DNA of 64,000 bases from Luteibacter jiangsuensis (lineage in GTDB: Bacteria > Pseudomonadota > Gammaproteobacteria > Xanthomonadales > Rhodanobacteraceae): positions 372,001 through 436,000 of the forward strand of contig NZ_JAUSSK010000003.1 in assembly GCF_030812295.1 (NCBI RefSeq), read 5' to 3'. Position numbers and translations under genes: made by a program. Below are positions 33,611-43,095 of this stretch, piece by piece (within the stretch, counting starts at the first letter, position 1; the number at the start of each line of letters is the position of its first letter). A model generated the notes under the pieces. The model did no database searches. It worked only from the letters and a program-made list of their open reading frames with translations, and was not told where the DNA came from.

Positions 33611-34960
33611 TCACGAGGCGAGCGCCACCTCGTCGTCGAGACGGACGCGGCCGCGCAGCGAATTGGACATCGCCTCGGTGATCACCACGTCGACGAACTG
33701 GCCGATCATCCGCGAATGGCCGGGGAAGTTCACATAGCGCATGTTTTCGGTGCGTCCGGTCATTTCGTTCGGGCTCTTCCGGCTGGGTTTCTCGACGAGC
33801 ACGCGTTGCACCGTGCCGACCATCGCTTCGTTGATCTTGCGCGCGTTTTCGTTGATCGCCGCCTGCAGGCGTGTCAGCCGCGCATGCTTGACCTCGGCAG
33901 GGGTCTCGTCGGCCAGGTTCGCCGCCGGCGTGCCCGGCCGCGACGAGAAGATGAAGGAGAAGCTCTGGTCGAAGCCGACATCGTCGATCAGCTTCATGGT
34001 CTTCTCGAAATCCTCGTCGGTCTCGCCAGGAAAGCCCACGATGAAATCGGACGAAACGCAGATGTCCGGGCGCACCGCGCGAAGCTTGCGGATGCGTTGC
34101 TTGAACTCGAGCGCGGTGTAGCCACGCTTCATGGCCGCGAGGATGCGGTCGGAGCCGGCCTGCACCGGGAGGTGGAGGTAGTTGGCCAGCTGCGGCACGT
34201 TGGCGTAGGCCTCGATCAGCGAATCGGAGAACTCCAGCGGATGCGAGGTGGTGAAGCGGATGCGGCCGATGCCCTCGATCTGCGCGATGGCGTGGATCAA
34301 CACGGCGAGGTCGGCGATGTCGCCGTCGTGCATGGGGCCGCGATACGCATTGACGTTCTGGCCAAGCAGGTTGACCTCGCGCACGCCCTGCTCGGCAAGC
34401 TGGGCCACTTCCACGATGACGTCGTCGAAGGGGCGGCTGATCTCTTCGCCACGGGTGTAGGGCACCACGCAATAGGAACAGTACTTTGAACAGCCTTCCA
34501 TGATCGAGACGAAGGCGGTGGGGCCTTCGGCGCGCGGCTCCGGCAGGCGATCGAACTTCTCGATCTCCGGGAAGCTGATGTCCACCTGCGCCTTGCCGCT
34601 GGCACGCTGGGCCTCGATCATCTCGGGCAGGCGGTGCAGGGTCTGGGGGCCGAAGACGAGGTCGACGAAAGGTGCCCGCTTGATGATCGCGTCGCCTTCC
34701 TGCGAGGCCACGCAGCCACCCACGCCGATCAGCACGGGCTTGCCGCCCTGCTTGTGCGCCTTCCAGCGGCCCAGCTGGCTGAAGACCTTTTCCTGGGCCT
34801 TCTCGCGGATGGAGCAGGTGTTGACCAGGATCACGTCGGCCTCGGCCTCGTCCTGGGTCAACTCCAGCCCATGCGACGCACGCAGCACGTCGGCCATCTT
34901 GGCCGAGTCGTACTCGTTCATCTGGCAGCCGTGGGTCTTGATGAAAAGCTTGCCGCTCAT
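33611..34960 (-). CDS. miaB: tRNA-2-methylthio-N6-dimethylallyladenosine synthase MiaB
   Basis: 449 aa radical-SAM methylthiotransferase acting on A37 of tRNAs reading UNN codons. The N-terminal MTTase domain has [21 protein letters not shown] and GCVA with its three Cys ligands. The radical-SAM motif [17 protein letters not shown] (CxxxCxxC) is near 158. The C-terminal TRAM domain ends before residue 445. ATG 34960 begins [15 protein letters not shown], the normal N-terminus. Confidence 0.96.
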   Translation of the reverse strand: MSGKLFIKTHGCQMNEYDSAKMADVLRASHGLELTQDEAEADVILVNTCSIREKAQEKVFSQLGRWKAHKQGGKPVLIGVGGCVASQEGDAIIKRAPFVDLVFGPQTLHRLPEMIEAQRASGKAQVDISFPEIEKFDRLPEPRAEGPTAFVSIMEGCSKYCSYCVVPYTRGEEISRPFDDVIVEVAQLAEQGVREVNLLGQNVNAYRGPMHDGDIADLAVLIHAIAQIEGIGRIRFTTSHPLEFSDSLIEAYANVPQLANYLHLPVQAGSDRILAAMKRGYTALEFKQRIRKLRAVRPDICVSSDFIVGFPGETDEDFEKTMKLIDDVGFDQSFSFIFSSRPGTPAANLADETPAEVKHARLTRLQAAINENARKINEAMVGTVQRVLVEKPSRKSPNEMTGRTENMRYVNFPGHSRMIGQFVDVVITEAMSNSLRGRVRLDDEVALAS

Positions 34961-35119
34961 GGGCCGGGATACCGTGATTCGTGGGAGTTGACCGAACCGC
35001 GCAGTTTACGCCGCCCCCGTCCGCCTTGCCAGATGCCCGCCATGGATCAATGACTTGCGTGAACATCGTCACGTTCGTGGCCCTTGGCAGGGGAAGGCCC
35101 CTCGGGCACACTCGCGCCC

Positions 35120-36250
35120 ATGGTCCACGACGCGACGCCAGGGGAAAGCGCCGGCCATGCCGCCCGCCGTTTCCTGACATTCCGGTCCGCACCGCGCAGG
35201 GCCGCGGGCACGTGTGTCTTGCTGCTGGGCCTGCTGACCGGGCCCGCCGTGGCCGGCTCCTTATATAGATGTGTCGGCAGCACGGGCGAGACCGTGTTCT
35301 CCGGCAGCACGACGGGTTACAAGGACTGCAAGCGGCTCGGCAACATGGGACCGGCGCGCCCGGCGAAACCGGCCGTCGTGGCCGCACCCGTGAAAGCCCC
35401 CGTCTTCGAGCCGGTGGCCGAAGCGCCGTCGCTGAAGGGCGTTTCCGGCAGCGTGGTATCGGCGCCCGTGGCGACCTCGTCGCTTGCCGGGGTGACCGGT
35501 TCGGTGGTGGGCGCCGAGGACGATGCTCTTGCCCTGCCGCCCGTCACGGCACCCAAGGGCAGCTGGGATTACCGGGAATCGGCCACCAGCGACCTGACGG
35601 CCGCGGCGGCGCCCGAGTCGCCGAAGGGATCCCGCGTTTTGCGCGGCGCCGTCTACCGGATCACGCGCGCCGATGGCGGGGTCGAATACACCAATATCCC
35701 GCCAGGCGGGGGCGCGAAGGGGCAGAGCATCAAGATGCTCTTTACCTACATCGCCACCTGCGCGGCCTGCGACGTCCATTCGAAGATCGACTGGAACAGC
35801 GTGGCGCTCAACCTGACCTCGTATGGCGACGCGATCCATGCGGCCAGCAACGAGTTCGGTGTGGATGAGGCCCTGCTGCGTGCCGTGATCCATGCCGAAA
35901 GCGCGTTCAACCCGCGGGCGCTGTCGGTCGCGGGGGCGCAGGGCCTGATGCAGTTGATTCCCGGCACCGCGCGCGACATGGGCGTGCTGGACGCCTTCGA
36001 CGCCGACCAGAACATTCGCGGTGGCGCGCGTTACCTCGCCTTGTTGTTGCGCAACTTCAACGGCAACGAACGTCTCGCCGCGGCGGCGTATAACGCCGGG
36101 CCCGGCGCGGTCCAGAAGTACAACGGCGTGCCGCCGTATGACGAGACGCAGGTCTATGTCGAGCGCGTGGGCGTGCTGAGGAAGCGCTACGGGGAGACGT
36201 TGCGGCATCGGCCGAGTGCCGGGGTGCCATTGGCCGAACGGGGCGCCTGA
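35120..36250 (+). CDS. Secreted lytic transglycosylase (SLT domain) with DUF4124-like N-terminus
   Basis: 376 aa. A hydrophobic signal segment (about 28-46) precedes a DUF4124-like region (YRCVGSTGETVFS, KDCKRLG). A Pro/Ala/Val-rich linker follows, and then a C-terminal goose-lysozyme-like SLT domain (about 235-355) with catalytic-type Glu in HAESAFNPRALS, GAQGLMQLIPGTA, ARYLALLLRNFNGN and AAYNAGPGAVQKY. It should cleave peptidoglycan in the periplasm. ATG 35120 is preferred over an in-frame TTG at 35084; neither has a clear ribosome site. Confidence 0.9.
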   Translation: MVHDATPGESAGHAARRFLTFRSAPRRAAGTCVLLLGLLTGPAVAGSLYRCVGSTGETVFSGSTTGYKDCKRLGNMGPARPAKPAVVAAPVKAPVFEPVAEAPSLKGVSGSVVSAPVATSSLAGVTGSVVGAEDDALALPPVTAPKGSWDYRESATSDLTAAAAPESPKGSRVLRGAVYRITRADGGVEYTNIPPGGGAKGQSIKMLFTYIATCAACDVHSKIDWNSVALNLTSYGDAIHAASNEFGVDEALLRAVIHAESAFNPRALSVAGAQGLMQLIPGTARDMGVLDAFDADQNIRGGARYLALLLRNFNGNERLAAAAYNAGPGAVQKYNGVPPYDETQVYVERVGVLRKRYGETLRHRPSAGVPLAERGA

Positions 36251-36259
36251 GGCAAGAGC

Positions 36260-36325
36260 ATCGCCGACAGGGTCGGCTCCCACCGGGATAGCGGTGACCT
36301 GGTGGGAGCCGACCTTGTCGGCGAT
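36260..36325. repeat. REP/BIME inverted pair
   Basis: ATCGCCGACAGGGTCGGCTC (and CCACC) at 36260-36284 is mirrored by GGTGGGAGCCGACCTTGTCG (and GCGAT) at 36301-36325. A third, half-length copy lies at 36360-36383 and contains GAAGCGGCTCCCACA. The palindrome lies just past the transglycosylase stop and before the convergent protease, where it may also terminate transcription. Confidence 0.85.
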
Positions 36326-36391
36326 CCCGCGGCAGCGGGCAAGCTTGGTGACACCGGGTATCGCCGCTGAAGCGGCTCCCACAGAAGGCGA

Positions 36392-37576
36392 TCAGGGCTG
36401 CCGCAGCGCCTGCATCGGCGCGCTGGGTGGCCGCTGTGTCGGGGTGACCGTGGTGGCGAACGGCGTGCCGGAGCGCAAGCCGGACACCGGCACCGGAACA
36501 CCCGGTTTCAACGACGCCTCGTGCCGGCGCAGGTCCGACGGGTCGAGGATGTCCTCGTCACCCAGGCGCAGCAGCACATCGCGCTGCTGGATGCCGGCCA
36601 GGGCGGCCGGCCCGCCGGGCGAGACCTCGTTGACCACGACGCCGCGCGCCGCAGACGGCAGGCCGCTGTCCGCCGAGATGGGAACGGCGCCGTAGTCCGC
36701 CCCGATCCAGCCGCGGACCACGTGGCCGGTCTGCACGATCTGGTCGAGCACGTCGCGCGCGCTCTGCACGGGGATGGCGAAACCGATGCCCTCCGCGCCC
36801 ACGGCCTGGCCGATCAGCGAAGTGTTGATTCCCACCAGCTCACCGTGGGCGTTGACCAGCGCGCCGCCGGAATTGCCGAAGTTGATCGCCGCGTCGGTCT
36901 GGATGAAGTTCTCCAGGCTCGACAGGTTGAGCTGGCGGCCGATGGCGCTGACGATACCCATCGTCACCGTTTGCCCGATACCGAAGGGGTTGCCGATCGC
37001 CAGCACCACGTCACCCACGCGGGGACGGCTGTCCGCATCGGTCATCCGGATGGCCGGGAGGTTGCCCGCATCGACCTTGAGCACGGCCAGGTCGGTCTCG
37101 TCGTCGGAGCCGACCACGCGGGCCTTGGCCACGCGGCCGTCGTACAGGAGCAACTGGATGTCGTCGGCGCTGGCGATGACGTGGTTGTTGGTCAGGACGT
37201 AGCCATCTTCGCTCACGATCACGCCCGAGCCGAGGTTCTGTTGCCGGCGTGTACGCGCCGGACCGGTGGGGACGCTGAAGATGCGTTGGAGCACGGGGTC
37301 CGAGTACAGCTCGCGTGGCTGTTCGGTCACCAGCTTGTTGGCGTAGATATTTACGACGGAAGGGGCGGCCTTGGCGACGGCATCGGCATAGGAGACGGGC
37401 CCGCCTGCCGTGGTGGATGCCGGTGTCGAGACCTGCCCGCCCGCCGGGACAGGAGAAAAACGCTGGCGGAGAAAGGCGCCGCTGCCGGGCCAGAACAAGC
37501 CGATCACGAAGGCGACGGCGAGGCCGAGCACGACGAAGCGGGCGACGAAGGCGAGCGTGCTGGCGGCATGTTTCAT
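36392..37576 (-). CDS. degS: DegS-like membrane-anchored serine protease with PDZ domain
   Basis: 394 aa from ATG 37576. An N-terminal membrane anchor (about 9-29) is followed by a trypsin-like domain with the triad in TNNHVIA, DETDLAVLKV and INFGNSGGALVN. A single PDZ domain follows (about 290-385; VVVNEVSPGGPAALAGIQQRDVLL). One PDZ and an uncleaved anchor fit DegS, the site-1 protease of the sigma-E stress response, better than DegP. An in-frame ATG at 37645 would add 23 residues. A trailing Pro-rich tail follows the PDZ. Confidence 0.88.
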   Translation of the reverse strand: MKHAASTLAFVARFVVLGLAVAFVIGLFWPGSGAFLRQRFSPVPAGGQVSTPASTTAGGPVSYADAVAKAAPSVVNIYANKLVTEQPRELYSDPVLQRIFSVPTGPARTRRQQNLGSGVIVSEDGYVLTNNHVIASADDIQLLLYDGRVAKARVVGSDDETDLAVLKVDAGNLPAIRMTDADSRPRVGDVVLAIGNPFGIGQTVTMGIVSAIGRQLNLSSLENFIQTDAAINFGNSGGALVNAHGELVGINTSLIGQAVGAEGIGFAIPVQSARDVLDQIVQTGHVVRGWIGADYGAVPISADSGLPSAARGVVVNEVSPGGPAALAGIQQRDVLLRLGDEDILDPSDLRRHEASLKPGVPVPVSGLRSGTPFATTVTPTQRPPSAPMQALRQP

Positions 37577-37813
37577 GAAAGAGCGAAGGGGTCCTGTCGT
37601 CGTCGCATCGCCTTGCCCACGAAGCGCAACCAGATTTTTCCGCATCCAGGCGGTTCCGTGGCGGCCCCGGCCCCGGTAAGGGGCAGGGTGGCGTTCAGTT
37701 TATTGTACGTGGCTGGTGCTGACGTTACACTGACGCGATTTGCGGAAGCCGATTTCCGAAAAGAGCCGGCGTTGGGGTCCGCATTCTCAATGGCATAAGT
37801 TCCGGAGAGCCTG

Positions 37814-38413
37814 ATGGCGAACGAAGTCGTCGATCACGGGCGCCGTCGCTTCCTAACCGTTACGACAGCAGTTGTCGGCGGGGCGGGAGTGGTCGCGGCG
37901 GTCGTGCCCTTCATCAAGTCGTGGGAACCGAGCGCAAGGGCAAAGGCAGCGGGGGCGCCTGTCACGGTCGATATCAGTGCCATCGAGGCCGGCCAGAAAG
38001 TCACCTTTTCATGGCGCAGCCTTCCGGTCTTCGTCGTCAATCGCACCAAGGACCAGCTGGCCCAGCTGAAGGGCCTCGAGCCCCGGTTGCTGGACCCGCA
38101 GTCGTCCGACGCTGCACAGCAGCCGAAGTACGCGACCAATGAAAACCGCTCCATCAAGCCCGAGTGGCTGGTGGTGATCGGCCTGTGCACCCACCTTGGC
38201 TGCGTGCCCGACTTCGTGCCGGACATCAAGCCGGAGCCGTTCGACGCTAACTGGAAGGGTGGCTTCTACTGTCCCTGCCACAAGTCGCGCTACGACTTGT
38301 CCGGCCGTGTCTTCAGCGGCGTGCCCGCACCGAAGAACCTGCCTGTGCCGCCGTACCACTTCGTGGACGACACGCATATCCAGATCGGCGTCGACCCGAA
38401 GGAGGCAGGCTGA
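37814..38413 (+). CDS. petA: Ubiquinol-cytochrome c reductase Rieske iron-sulfur subunit
   Basis: 199 aa. A twin-arginine-like N-terminus (GRRRFLT) with a membrane helix (about 18-38) leads to the Rieske domain, which carries the cluster-binding motifs CTHLGC (about 125-130) and CPCHKS (about 155-160). It transfers electrons from ubiquinol to cytochrome c1 in the bc1 complex. GGAGAG lies before ATG 37814. It heads the petABC operon, with petB overlapping its stop by one base. Confidence 0.97.
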   Translation: MANEVVDHGRRRFLTVTTAVVGGAGVVAAVVPFIKSWEPSARAKAAGAPVTVDISAIEAGQKVTFSWRSLPVFVVNRTKDQLAQLKGLEPRLLDPQSSDAAQQPKYATNENRSIKPEWLVVIGLCTHLGCVPDFVPDIKPEPFDANWKGGFYCPCHKSRYDLSGRVFSGVPAPKNLPVPPYHFVDDTHIQIGVDPKEAG

Positions 38414-39714
38414 TGGCCAACGTCCTCACCCGTATCGGCGACTGGGTCAACGAGCGCGCGCCGAACCTGGCGCCCACGTACCGGAAGCACATGACGGAGT
38501 ACTTCGCGCCGAAGAACTTCAACCTCTGGTACTACTTCGGCTCGCTGGCGCTCCTGGTCCTGGTCAACCAGATCGTGACCGGCATCTTCCTCACCATGAA
38601 CTACAAGACGAGTGCGCTGGAAGCGTTCAACTCCGTCGAGTACATCATGCGCGACGTGGAATGGGGCTGGCTGATCCGCTACATGCACTCCACCGGGGCC
38701 TCGCTGTTCTTCGTGGTGGTGTTCCTGCACATGTTCCGCGGGATCATGTACGGCTCGTTCAAGCGTCCGCGCGAGCTGGTCTGGATCCTCGGCATGCTGA
38801 TCTTCCTGGTGCTGATGGCCGAGGCCTTCATGGGCTACGTGCTGCCGTGGGGCAACATGTCGTTCTGGGGCGCCAAGGTGATCATCTCGCTATTCGGCAC
38901 CATCCCCTACATCGGCAACTCGCTGGTGGAGTGGATCATGGGCGATTTCCTGCCCGCCGACGCCACGCTCAACCGCTTCTTCGCGCTCCACGTGATCGCC
39001 TTGCCGCTGGTGCTGCTGCTCCTGGTGGTGCTGCACCTGGCCGCGCTGCATGAGGTGGGTTCGAACAACCCCGACGGCGTTGACGTGAAGCACGGTCCGA
39101 AGGGCAACCGCTGGAATCCGGAAAAGCCCAAGGACAGCATCCCGTTCCATCCGTATTACACGGTGAAGGATCTGGTGGGCGTGGGCTTCTTCCTCACCAT
39201 CGCGGCGTTCATCATCTTCTTCGCGCCGACCTTCGGTGGTTGGTTCCTCGAACACGACAACTTCACCCCGGCGAACAACCTCGTCACGCCGAGCCACATC
39301 AAGCCGTCGTGGTACTTCACGCCGTTCTACGCGATCCTGCGCATGATCCCGTCGTACTTCGGCACAGCGATCTGGGGCGTGATCGGCATGTTCGGCGCGA
39401 TCCTGCTGCTGGCCCTGCTGCCCTGGATCGACAAGGGCGAGGTTCGCTCGGTCCGCTATCGCGGCCTGGGCTTCCGCATCGCCCTGGGCGTGCTGGTGTT
39501 CTCGTTCCTGGCCCTGGGCCTGGTCGGTGCCGGCGTCACCGCCGAAGTCATCCCGGAATGGTTCCCGGGCGCGGACGTCACCACCTGGGAGAACGCCTTC
39601 GGCCGGCTCATGGTGCTTGGCTACTTCGGGTTCTTCGTATTCGTATGGATCTACACGCGCTTTGGTTTCGAGAAGACCAAGCCGGTTCCGGAACGGGTGA
39701 CGCTGCATGATTAA
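38413..39714 (+). CDS. petB: Ubiquinol-cytochrome c reductase cytochrome b subunit
   Basis: 433 aa, a full-length fused cytochrome b. Eight or so membrane helices are present; heme-ligand histidines occur in MHSTGASLFFVVVFLHMFRG and in HVIALPLVLLLLVVLHLAALHEVGSNNPDG. The Qo-site PEW motif is replaced by the PSW of HIKPSWYFTPFYAILR, a variation found in other proteobacteria. Its 3' end overlaps the petC start by eight bases. Confidence 0.97.
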   Translation: MANVLTRIGDWVNERAPNLAPTYRKHMTEYFAPKNFNLWYYFGSLALLVLVNQIVTGIFLTMNYKTSALEAFNSVEYIMRDVEWGWLIRYMHSTGASLFFVVVFLHMFRGIMYGSFKRPRELVWILGMLIFLVLMAEAFMGYVLPWGNMSFWGAKVIISLFGTIPYIGNSLVEWIMGDFLPADATLNRFFALHVIALPLVLLLLVVLHLAALHEVGSNNPDGVDVKHGPKGNRWNPEKPKDSIPFHPYYTVKDLVGVGFFLTIAAFIIFFAPTFGGWFLEHDNFTPANNLVTPSHIKPSWYFTPFYAILRMIPSYFGTAIWGVIGMFGAILLLALLPWIDKGEVRSVRYRGLGFRIALGVLVFSFLALGLVGAGVTAEVIPEWFPGADVTTWENAFGRLMVLGYFGFFVFVWIYTRFGFEKTKPVPERVTLHD

Positions 39715-40462
39715 GCGCTATATCTACTCCCTCGCCCTGGCGCTGGGCCTCGCGGCCGCCACGATTCCCGCCCTCGCCGCCGAAGGCGAAGAGGGCCTGG
39801 CACCCGCCGGGACCAACGTGGCCGACCGGGCCTCGTTGCAGCGTGGCGCCAAGCTGTTCTTCAACTATTGCGTTGGCTGCCACTCGCTGAAGTACGTGCG
39901 CTATTCGCGCCTTGCCACCGACCTGGGCCTGTCCGAAGAAGAGGTGATGACCAACCTCAACTTCACTGGCGCGAAGTTCGGCGAGCCGGTGATCTCGCAC
40001 ATGCCGGCCGACAGCGCCAAGACCTGGTTCGGCAAGGATCCGCCGGATCTCTCGCTGGAAGCCCGCGCCAAGGGCGTGGATTTCATCTTCAACTACCTCA
40101 ACTCGTTCTACCTCGACCCGAGCCGTCCGGTCGGCTGGAACAACACGGTGTTCCCGAACGCCTCCATGCCCAACCCCCTGTGGGAGTTGCAGGGCTTGCA
40201 GTCCGCCGTCCATGGAGAGGCCAAGCCGGGCGAGGAAGCGGCTGTGGAGAAGCTGGAGATCACCACGCCGGGCCGGATGACACCGGAACAGTTCCGCGGC
40301 GCGACCCGCGACCTGACCACCTTCCTCGAATACGCGGCCGAACCCGCGGCGCTCGAGCGCCAGTCCATCGGCGTCTGGGTGATCCTGTTCCTGGCCGGCC
40401 TGACCTTCCTGCTGTACCTTTTGAAGCATGAGTACTGGAAGGACGTTCACGAGAGTCACTGA
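39707..40462 (+). CDS. petC: Ubiquinol-cytochrome c reductase cytochrome c1 subunit
   Basis: 251 aa. A signal peptide (about 1-22, ending IPALAAEGE) is followed by the c-type heme motif CVGCHSLKYVRYSRL (about 52-66). DPPDLSLEARAKG and the NNTVFPNASMP region follow, and a C-terminal membrane anchor (about 223-241) ends in KHEYWKDVH. It completes petABC and is followed by a clear hairpin terminator. Confidence 0.97.
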   Translation: MIKRYIYSLALALGLAAATIPALAAEGEEGLAPAGTNVADRASLQRGAKLFFNYCVGCHSLKYVRYSRLATDLGLSEEEVMTNLNFTGAKFGEPVISHMPADSAKTWFGKDPPDLSLEARAKGVDFIFNYLNSFYLDPSRPVGWNNTVFPNASMPNPLWELQGLQSAVHGEAKPGEEAAVEKLEITTPGRMTPEQFRGATRDLTTFLEYAAEPAALERQSIGVWVILFLAGLTFLLYLLKHEYWKDVHESH

Positions 40463-40473
40463 TTGATGTCCCG

Positions 40474-40503
40474 ACGGGGCGGCCTCGCGGTCGCCCCGTT
40501 TTC
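40474..40503 (+). terminator. Rho-independent terminator after petABC
   Basis: An eight-base stem ACGGGGCG/CGCCCCGT (40474-40481 and 40492-40499) with a ten-base loop runs into TTTT, 11 bases after the petC stop. Confidence 0.8.
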
Positions 40504-40533
40504 GTTCAGGTAGCAGGGAGGGAGATCGAAAGC

Positions 40534-41178
40534 ATGGTCCAGAACGCACGTTCGCGCTCGGCACTGACGCTCTATACCAGTGCCGACGATATCCACTGCC
40601 ACCGTACGCGCCTCGTGTTGGCCGCCAAGGGCGTCGCCTACGACCGGATCATCCTGAAGCCCGACGAGCCCACGCCGGACCTGCTCGAACTCAATCCCTA
40701 TGGCACGCTGCCGACCCTGGTCGACCGTGATCTCACCCTCTACGACCCGGCCGTGGTCGTCGAATACCTCGACGAGCGCTATCCGCATCCCCCCTTGATG
40801 CCGATCGATCCCTTGTCCCGCGCCCGCCTTCGCCTGGGCACGTGGCGGATCGAGAACGACTGGCTGCCCGAGATCGAGGCGATCGGCGAGGGCGGCAAGG
40901 CGGCCGAGGGCGCGCGCAAGCGCCTGCGCGAACACCTGCTGCTGTCCGTGCCCCTGTTCAGGGCCTCGCGGTTCTTCCTCAACCCCGAAATGAGCCTGAT
41001 CGACTGCCTGGTCGCTCCGGTGGTCTGGCGCTTGCCCCACCTGGGCGTGGACCTGGGCAAGGAGGGCAAGCCGATCGTCGACTACGGCGAACGCCTGTTC
41101 CACAGCCAGGGCTTCGCCCGCAGCCTCACACCGGAAGAACGCGATATGCGTCCGGATTTCAACTTCAGCGCCGGTTAG
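40534..41178 (+). CDS. sspA: Stringent starvation protein A (GST-like RNA polymerase-associated factor)
   Basis: 214 aa, glutathione-S-transferase fold without the catalytic Tyr/Ser/Cys context. An N-terminal thioredoxin-like part has LYTSADDIHCHRTRLVLAAKG, ELNPYGTLPTLVDRDLTLYD and VVVEYLDERYPHPPLMP; the helical C-terminal part has MSLIDCLVAPVVWRL. SspA binds sigma70 RNA polymerase. It sits between petABC and sspB as in most gammaproteobacteria. Confidence 0.95.
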   Translation: MVQNARSRSALTLYTSADDIHCHRTRLVLAAKGVAYDRIILKPDEPTPDLLELNPYGTLPTLVDRDLTLYDPAVVVEYLDERYPHPPLMPIDPLSRARLRLGTWRIENDWLPEIEAIGEGGKAAEGARKRLREHLLLSVPLFRASRFFLNPEMSLIDCLVAPVVWRLPHLGVDLGKEGKPIVDYGERLFHSQGFARSLTPEERDMRPDFNFSAG

Positions 41179-41276
41179 TCCTCCGGCGGCTCGTATCCCG
41201 TAAACTCTCTTCTTGGCCTTGCCCTGCCGGGGCTGGTGATTCCCGACCGACCGGCGGGTACGACGAGGACACTTCC

Positions 41277-41732
41277 ATGGATACGAACGAAAACGCGGGC
41301 ATGACTTCGAACCGGCCCTACCTGCTGCGCGCCATCTACGACTGGATCAGTGACAACGGGTTCACGCCGTATGTATTGGTCGATGCCAACCAGCCTGGCG
41401 TGCAGGTGCCGGCCCATGTCGTGAAGAACGGGCAGGTCGTGCTGAATCTCGCGATGCGGGCGGTGGCCAACCTCGACCTGGGCAACGACCGCATCACGTT
41501 CCAGGCGCGGTTCTCCGGCGTGAGCCAGTCCATCGCCATCCCGATGCACGCCGTGCTTGCCCTTTATGCGCAGGAAAACGGCCAGGGCATGATGTTCCCG
41601 GCCGACGAGAGCGAAGCACTCTCGGCGAACACGTCCGACCCGGCCGACGAGGCCAACGAAGCCCCGCCGCAGGCCGGTGGCGACGACGACCGCCCGAAGC
41701 GCGGCGCGCCACATCTTCGGGTGGTCAAGTAA
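41277..41732 (+). CDS. sspB: ClpXP adaptor SspB
   Basis: 151 aa. The substrate-binding fold is recognised by SNRPYLLRAIYDWISDNGFTPY, VPAHVVKNGQVVLNLA and ITFQARFSGVSQSIAIPMHAVLALYAQENGQGM. A flexible acidic linker follows, and the extreme C-terminal PHLRVVK peptide is the ClpX-docking motif. SspB delivers ssrA-tagged proteins to ClpXP. ATG 41277 is chosen because the upstream frame runs back through sspA. Confidence 0.95.
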   Translation: MDTNENAGMTSNRPYLLRAIYDWISDNGFTPYVLVDANQPGVQVPAHVVKNGQVVLNLAMRAVANLDLGNDRITFQARFSGVSQSIAIPMHAVLALYAQENGQGMMFPADESEALSANTSDPADEANEAPPQAGGDDDRPKRGAPHLRVVK

Positions 41733-41744
41733 TACGCCAGCGGT

Positions 41745-42140
41745 TCAGTGGAGCCGCCGGCGATCCGCCAGCGAGATGACGTTGCCGGTGTGTACCACCG
41801 AGTCGGTCGCCACCACGGTCTCCAGTTCCGGCGACCCCGACAGTGGCAGCGAGAAGCTGGCCACCTCGTTACCGGCCATCCACAGGCGTGCCGCCTGTCG
41901 CGATTGGCCATCCTCGCTCACCTCGAACCCGTAGCAGCGTTCCAACCGGCGCGCGCCGTCGACACCCTGCAACCGGATCGACCGCAGGCCCACGCTCTGG
42001 TCGAGCAGCTGCAGGCCGTGCCGCTTGCATAAGGCCGTCGCCGCCTTCACGGCGACCTCGCGTGCACGGGTCAGCCGATACCAGCTTGCGATGCCGGCGG
42101 CGAGGGCGAATAGCCAGAAGAGGTCAGTGAAGGAAGACAT
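41745..42140 (-). CDS. DUF3301-family membrane protein
   Basis: 131 aa. One N-terminal membrane helix (about 4-20) is followed by the conserved LLDQSVGLRSIRLQGVDGARRLERCYGFEVSEDG and RQAARLWMAGN, which match the uncharacterised DUF3301 family common in gammaproteobacteria. Function unknown. ATG 42140 is the start that includes the anchor helix; the frame upstream is not conserved. It converges on sspB with 12 bases between the stops. Confidence 0.8.
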   Translation of the reverse strand: MSSFTDLFWLFALAAGIASWYRLTRAREVAVKAATALCKRHGLQLLDQSVGLRSIRLQGVDGARRLERCYGFEVSEDGQSRQAARLWMAGNEVASFSLPLSGSPELETVVATDSVVHTGNVISLADRRRLH

Positions 42141-42189
42141 GGGGTCAGTGTGTGGCCCGGTTGCGCCGACCACAAGCCCCCGTCGGCCC

Positions 42190-43062
42190 TCAGTGCTTCA
42201 CGTCCAGCCGCAAGGACAGGTCGATCGCCCGGACATGCTTCGTCAGGGCACCACTGGAGATGAAGTCCACCCCCGTTTCCGCTATCGCGCGGACGGTGTC
42301 GAGCTCCACGTTGCCGGAGACCTCCAGCGGGATGCGTCCCGCCGTGTAGTCCACGGCTTCCTTGAGCATGGCCGGCGTGAAATTGTCCAGCAGGGCGCGA
42401 TCGGCGCCGGCGGAGATCGCCTCGGCGAGCTCGTCCAGGGTTTCCACTTCCACGATCAGCGGGAGGGTCGGGTGGATCGTGCGCGCGGCGCGTACGGCGG
42501 CCGGGATGCCGCCGGCGGCGATGATGTGGTTTTCCTTCAGCATCATCGCGTCGAACAGGCCGATGCGGTGGTTCGTGCCGCCGCCGCAGCGCACGGCGTA
42601 CTTCTGCGCGCGCCGCAGGCCGGGGATGGTCTTCCGCGTGTCGAGGATGCGTGTGTGGGTGCCCGCCAGCGCATCCACGTAGCGCGCGGTGACGGTAGCC
42701 GTCGAAGACAGCAGTTGCAGGAAGTTGAGCGCCGAGCGTTCGGCCGTGACCAGTGCCCGCGCCTTGCCCGCCAATCGGCACACCGCCGCTCCCGCCGCCA
42801 CGCGGTCGCCATCGCGGGCCAGCCATTCGACCCGCACGTCCGGATCGAGCTTGCGGAAGCATGCCTCGAACCACGCCACGCCACTGAGCACGGCATCCTC
42901 GCGGCAGGTCAGCACGGCGGTGGCGGTCGCCTTCGCATCGAGCAGGTCGGCCGTGGCGTCACCCGGCCCCACGTCTTCGGCGAAGGCGCGTTCGACATCG
43001 GCAAGAATCTCGCTCGCCGGCGGCAGCGCGTCGGCCAGGTGTCGCGGATCGGCAGGGCTCAT
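42190..43062 (-). CDS. nadC: Nicotinate-nucleotide pyrophosphorylase NadC
   Basis: 290 aa quinolinate phosphoribosyltransferase of the de novo NAD pathway. Marker segments are EDVGPGDATADLL, RSALNFLQLLSSTAT, DTRKTIPGLRRAQKYAVRCGGGTNHRIGLFDAMMLKENH and the C-terminal LEVSGNVELDTVRAIAETGVDFISSGALTKHV. All substrate-contact motifs look intact. Confidence 0.96.
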   Translation of the reverse strand: MSPADPRHLADALPPASEILADVERAFAEDVGPGDATADLLDAKATATAVLTCREDAVLSGVAWFEACFRKLDPDVRVEWLARDGDRVAAGAAVCRLAGKARALVTAERSALNFLQLLSSTATVTARYVDALAGTHTRILDTRKTIPGLRRAQKYAVRCGGGTNHRIGLFDAMMLKENHIIAAGGIPAAVRAARTIHPTLPLIVEVETLDELAEAISAGADRALLDNFTPAMLKEAVDYTAGRIPLEVSGNVELDTVRAIAETGVDFISSGALTKHVRAIDLSLRLDVKH

Positions 43063-43095
43063 CGGCTGACGGCGTCGGTGGAAGAGGCCGCTACC

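Noticed and set aside
41188-41276. Riboswitch or attenuator before sspB
   Set aside because: Some GC-rich pairing (CCGGCGGC, CCGACCGACCGGCGGG) is visible, but no coherent structure or T-run.
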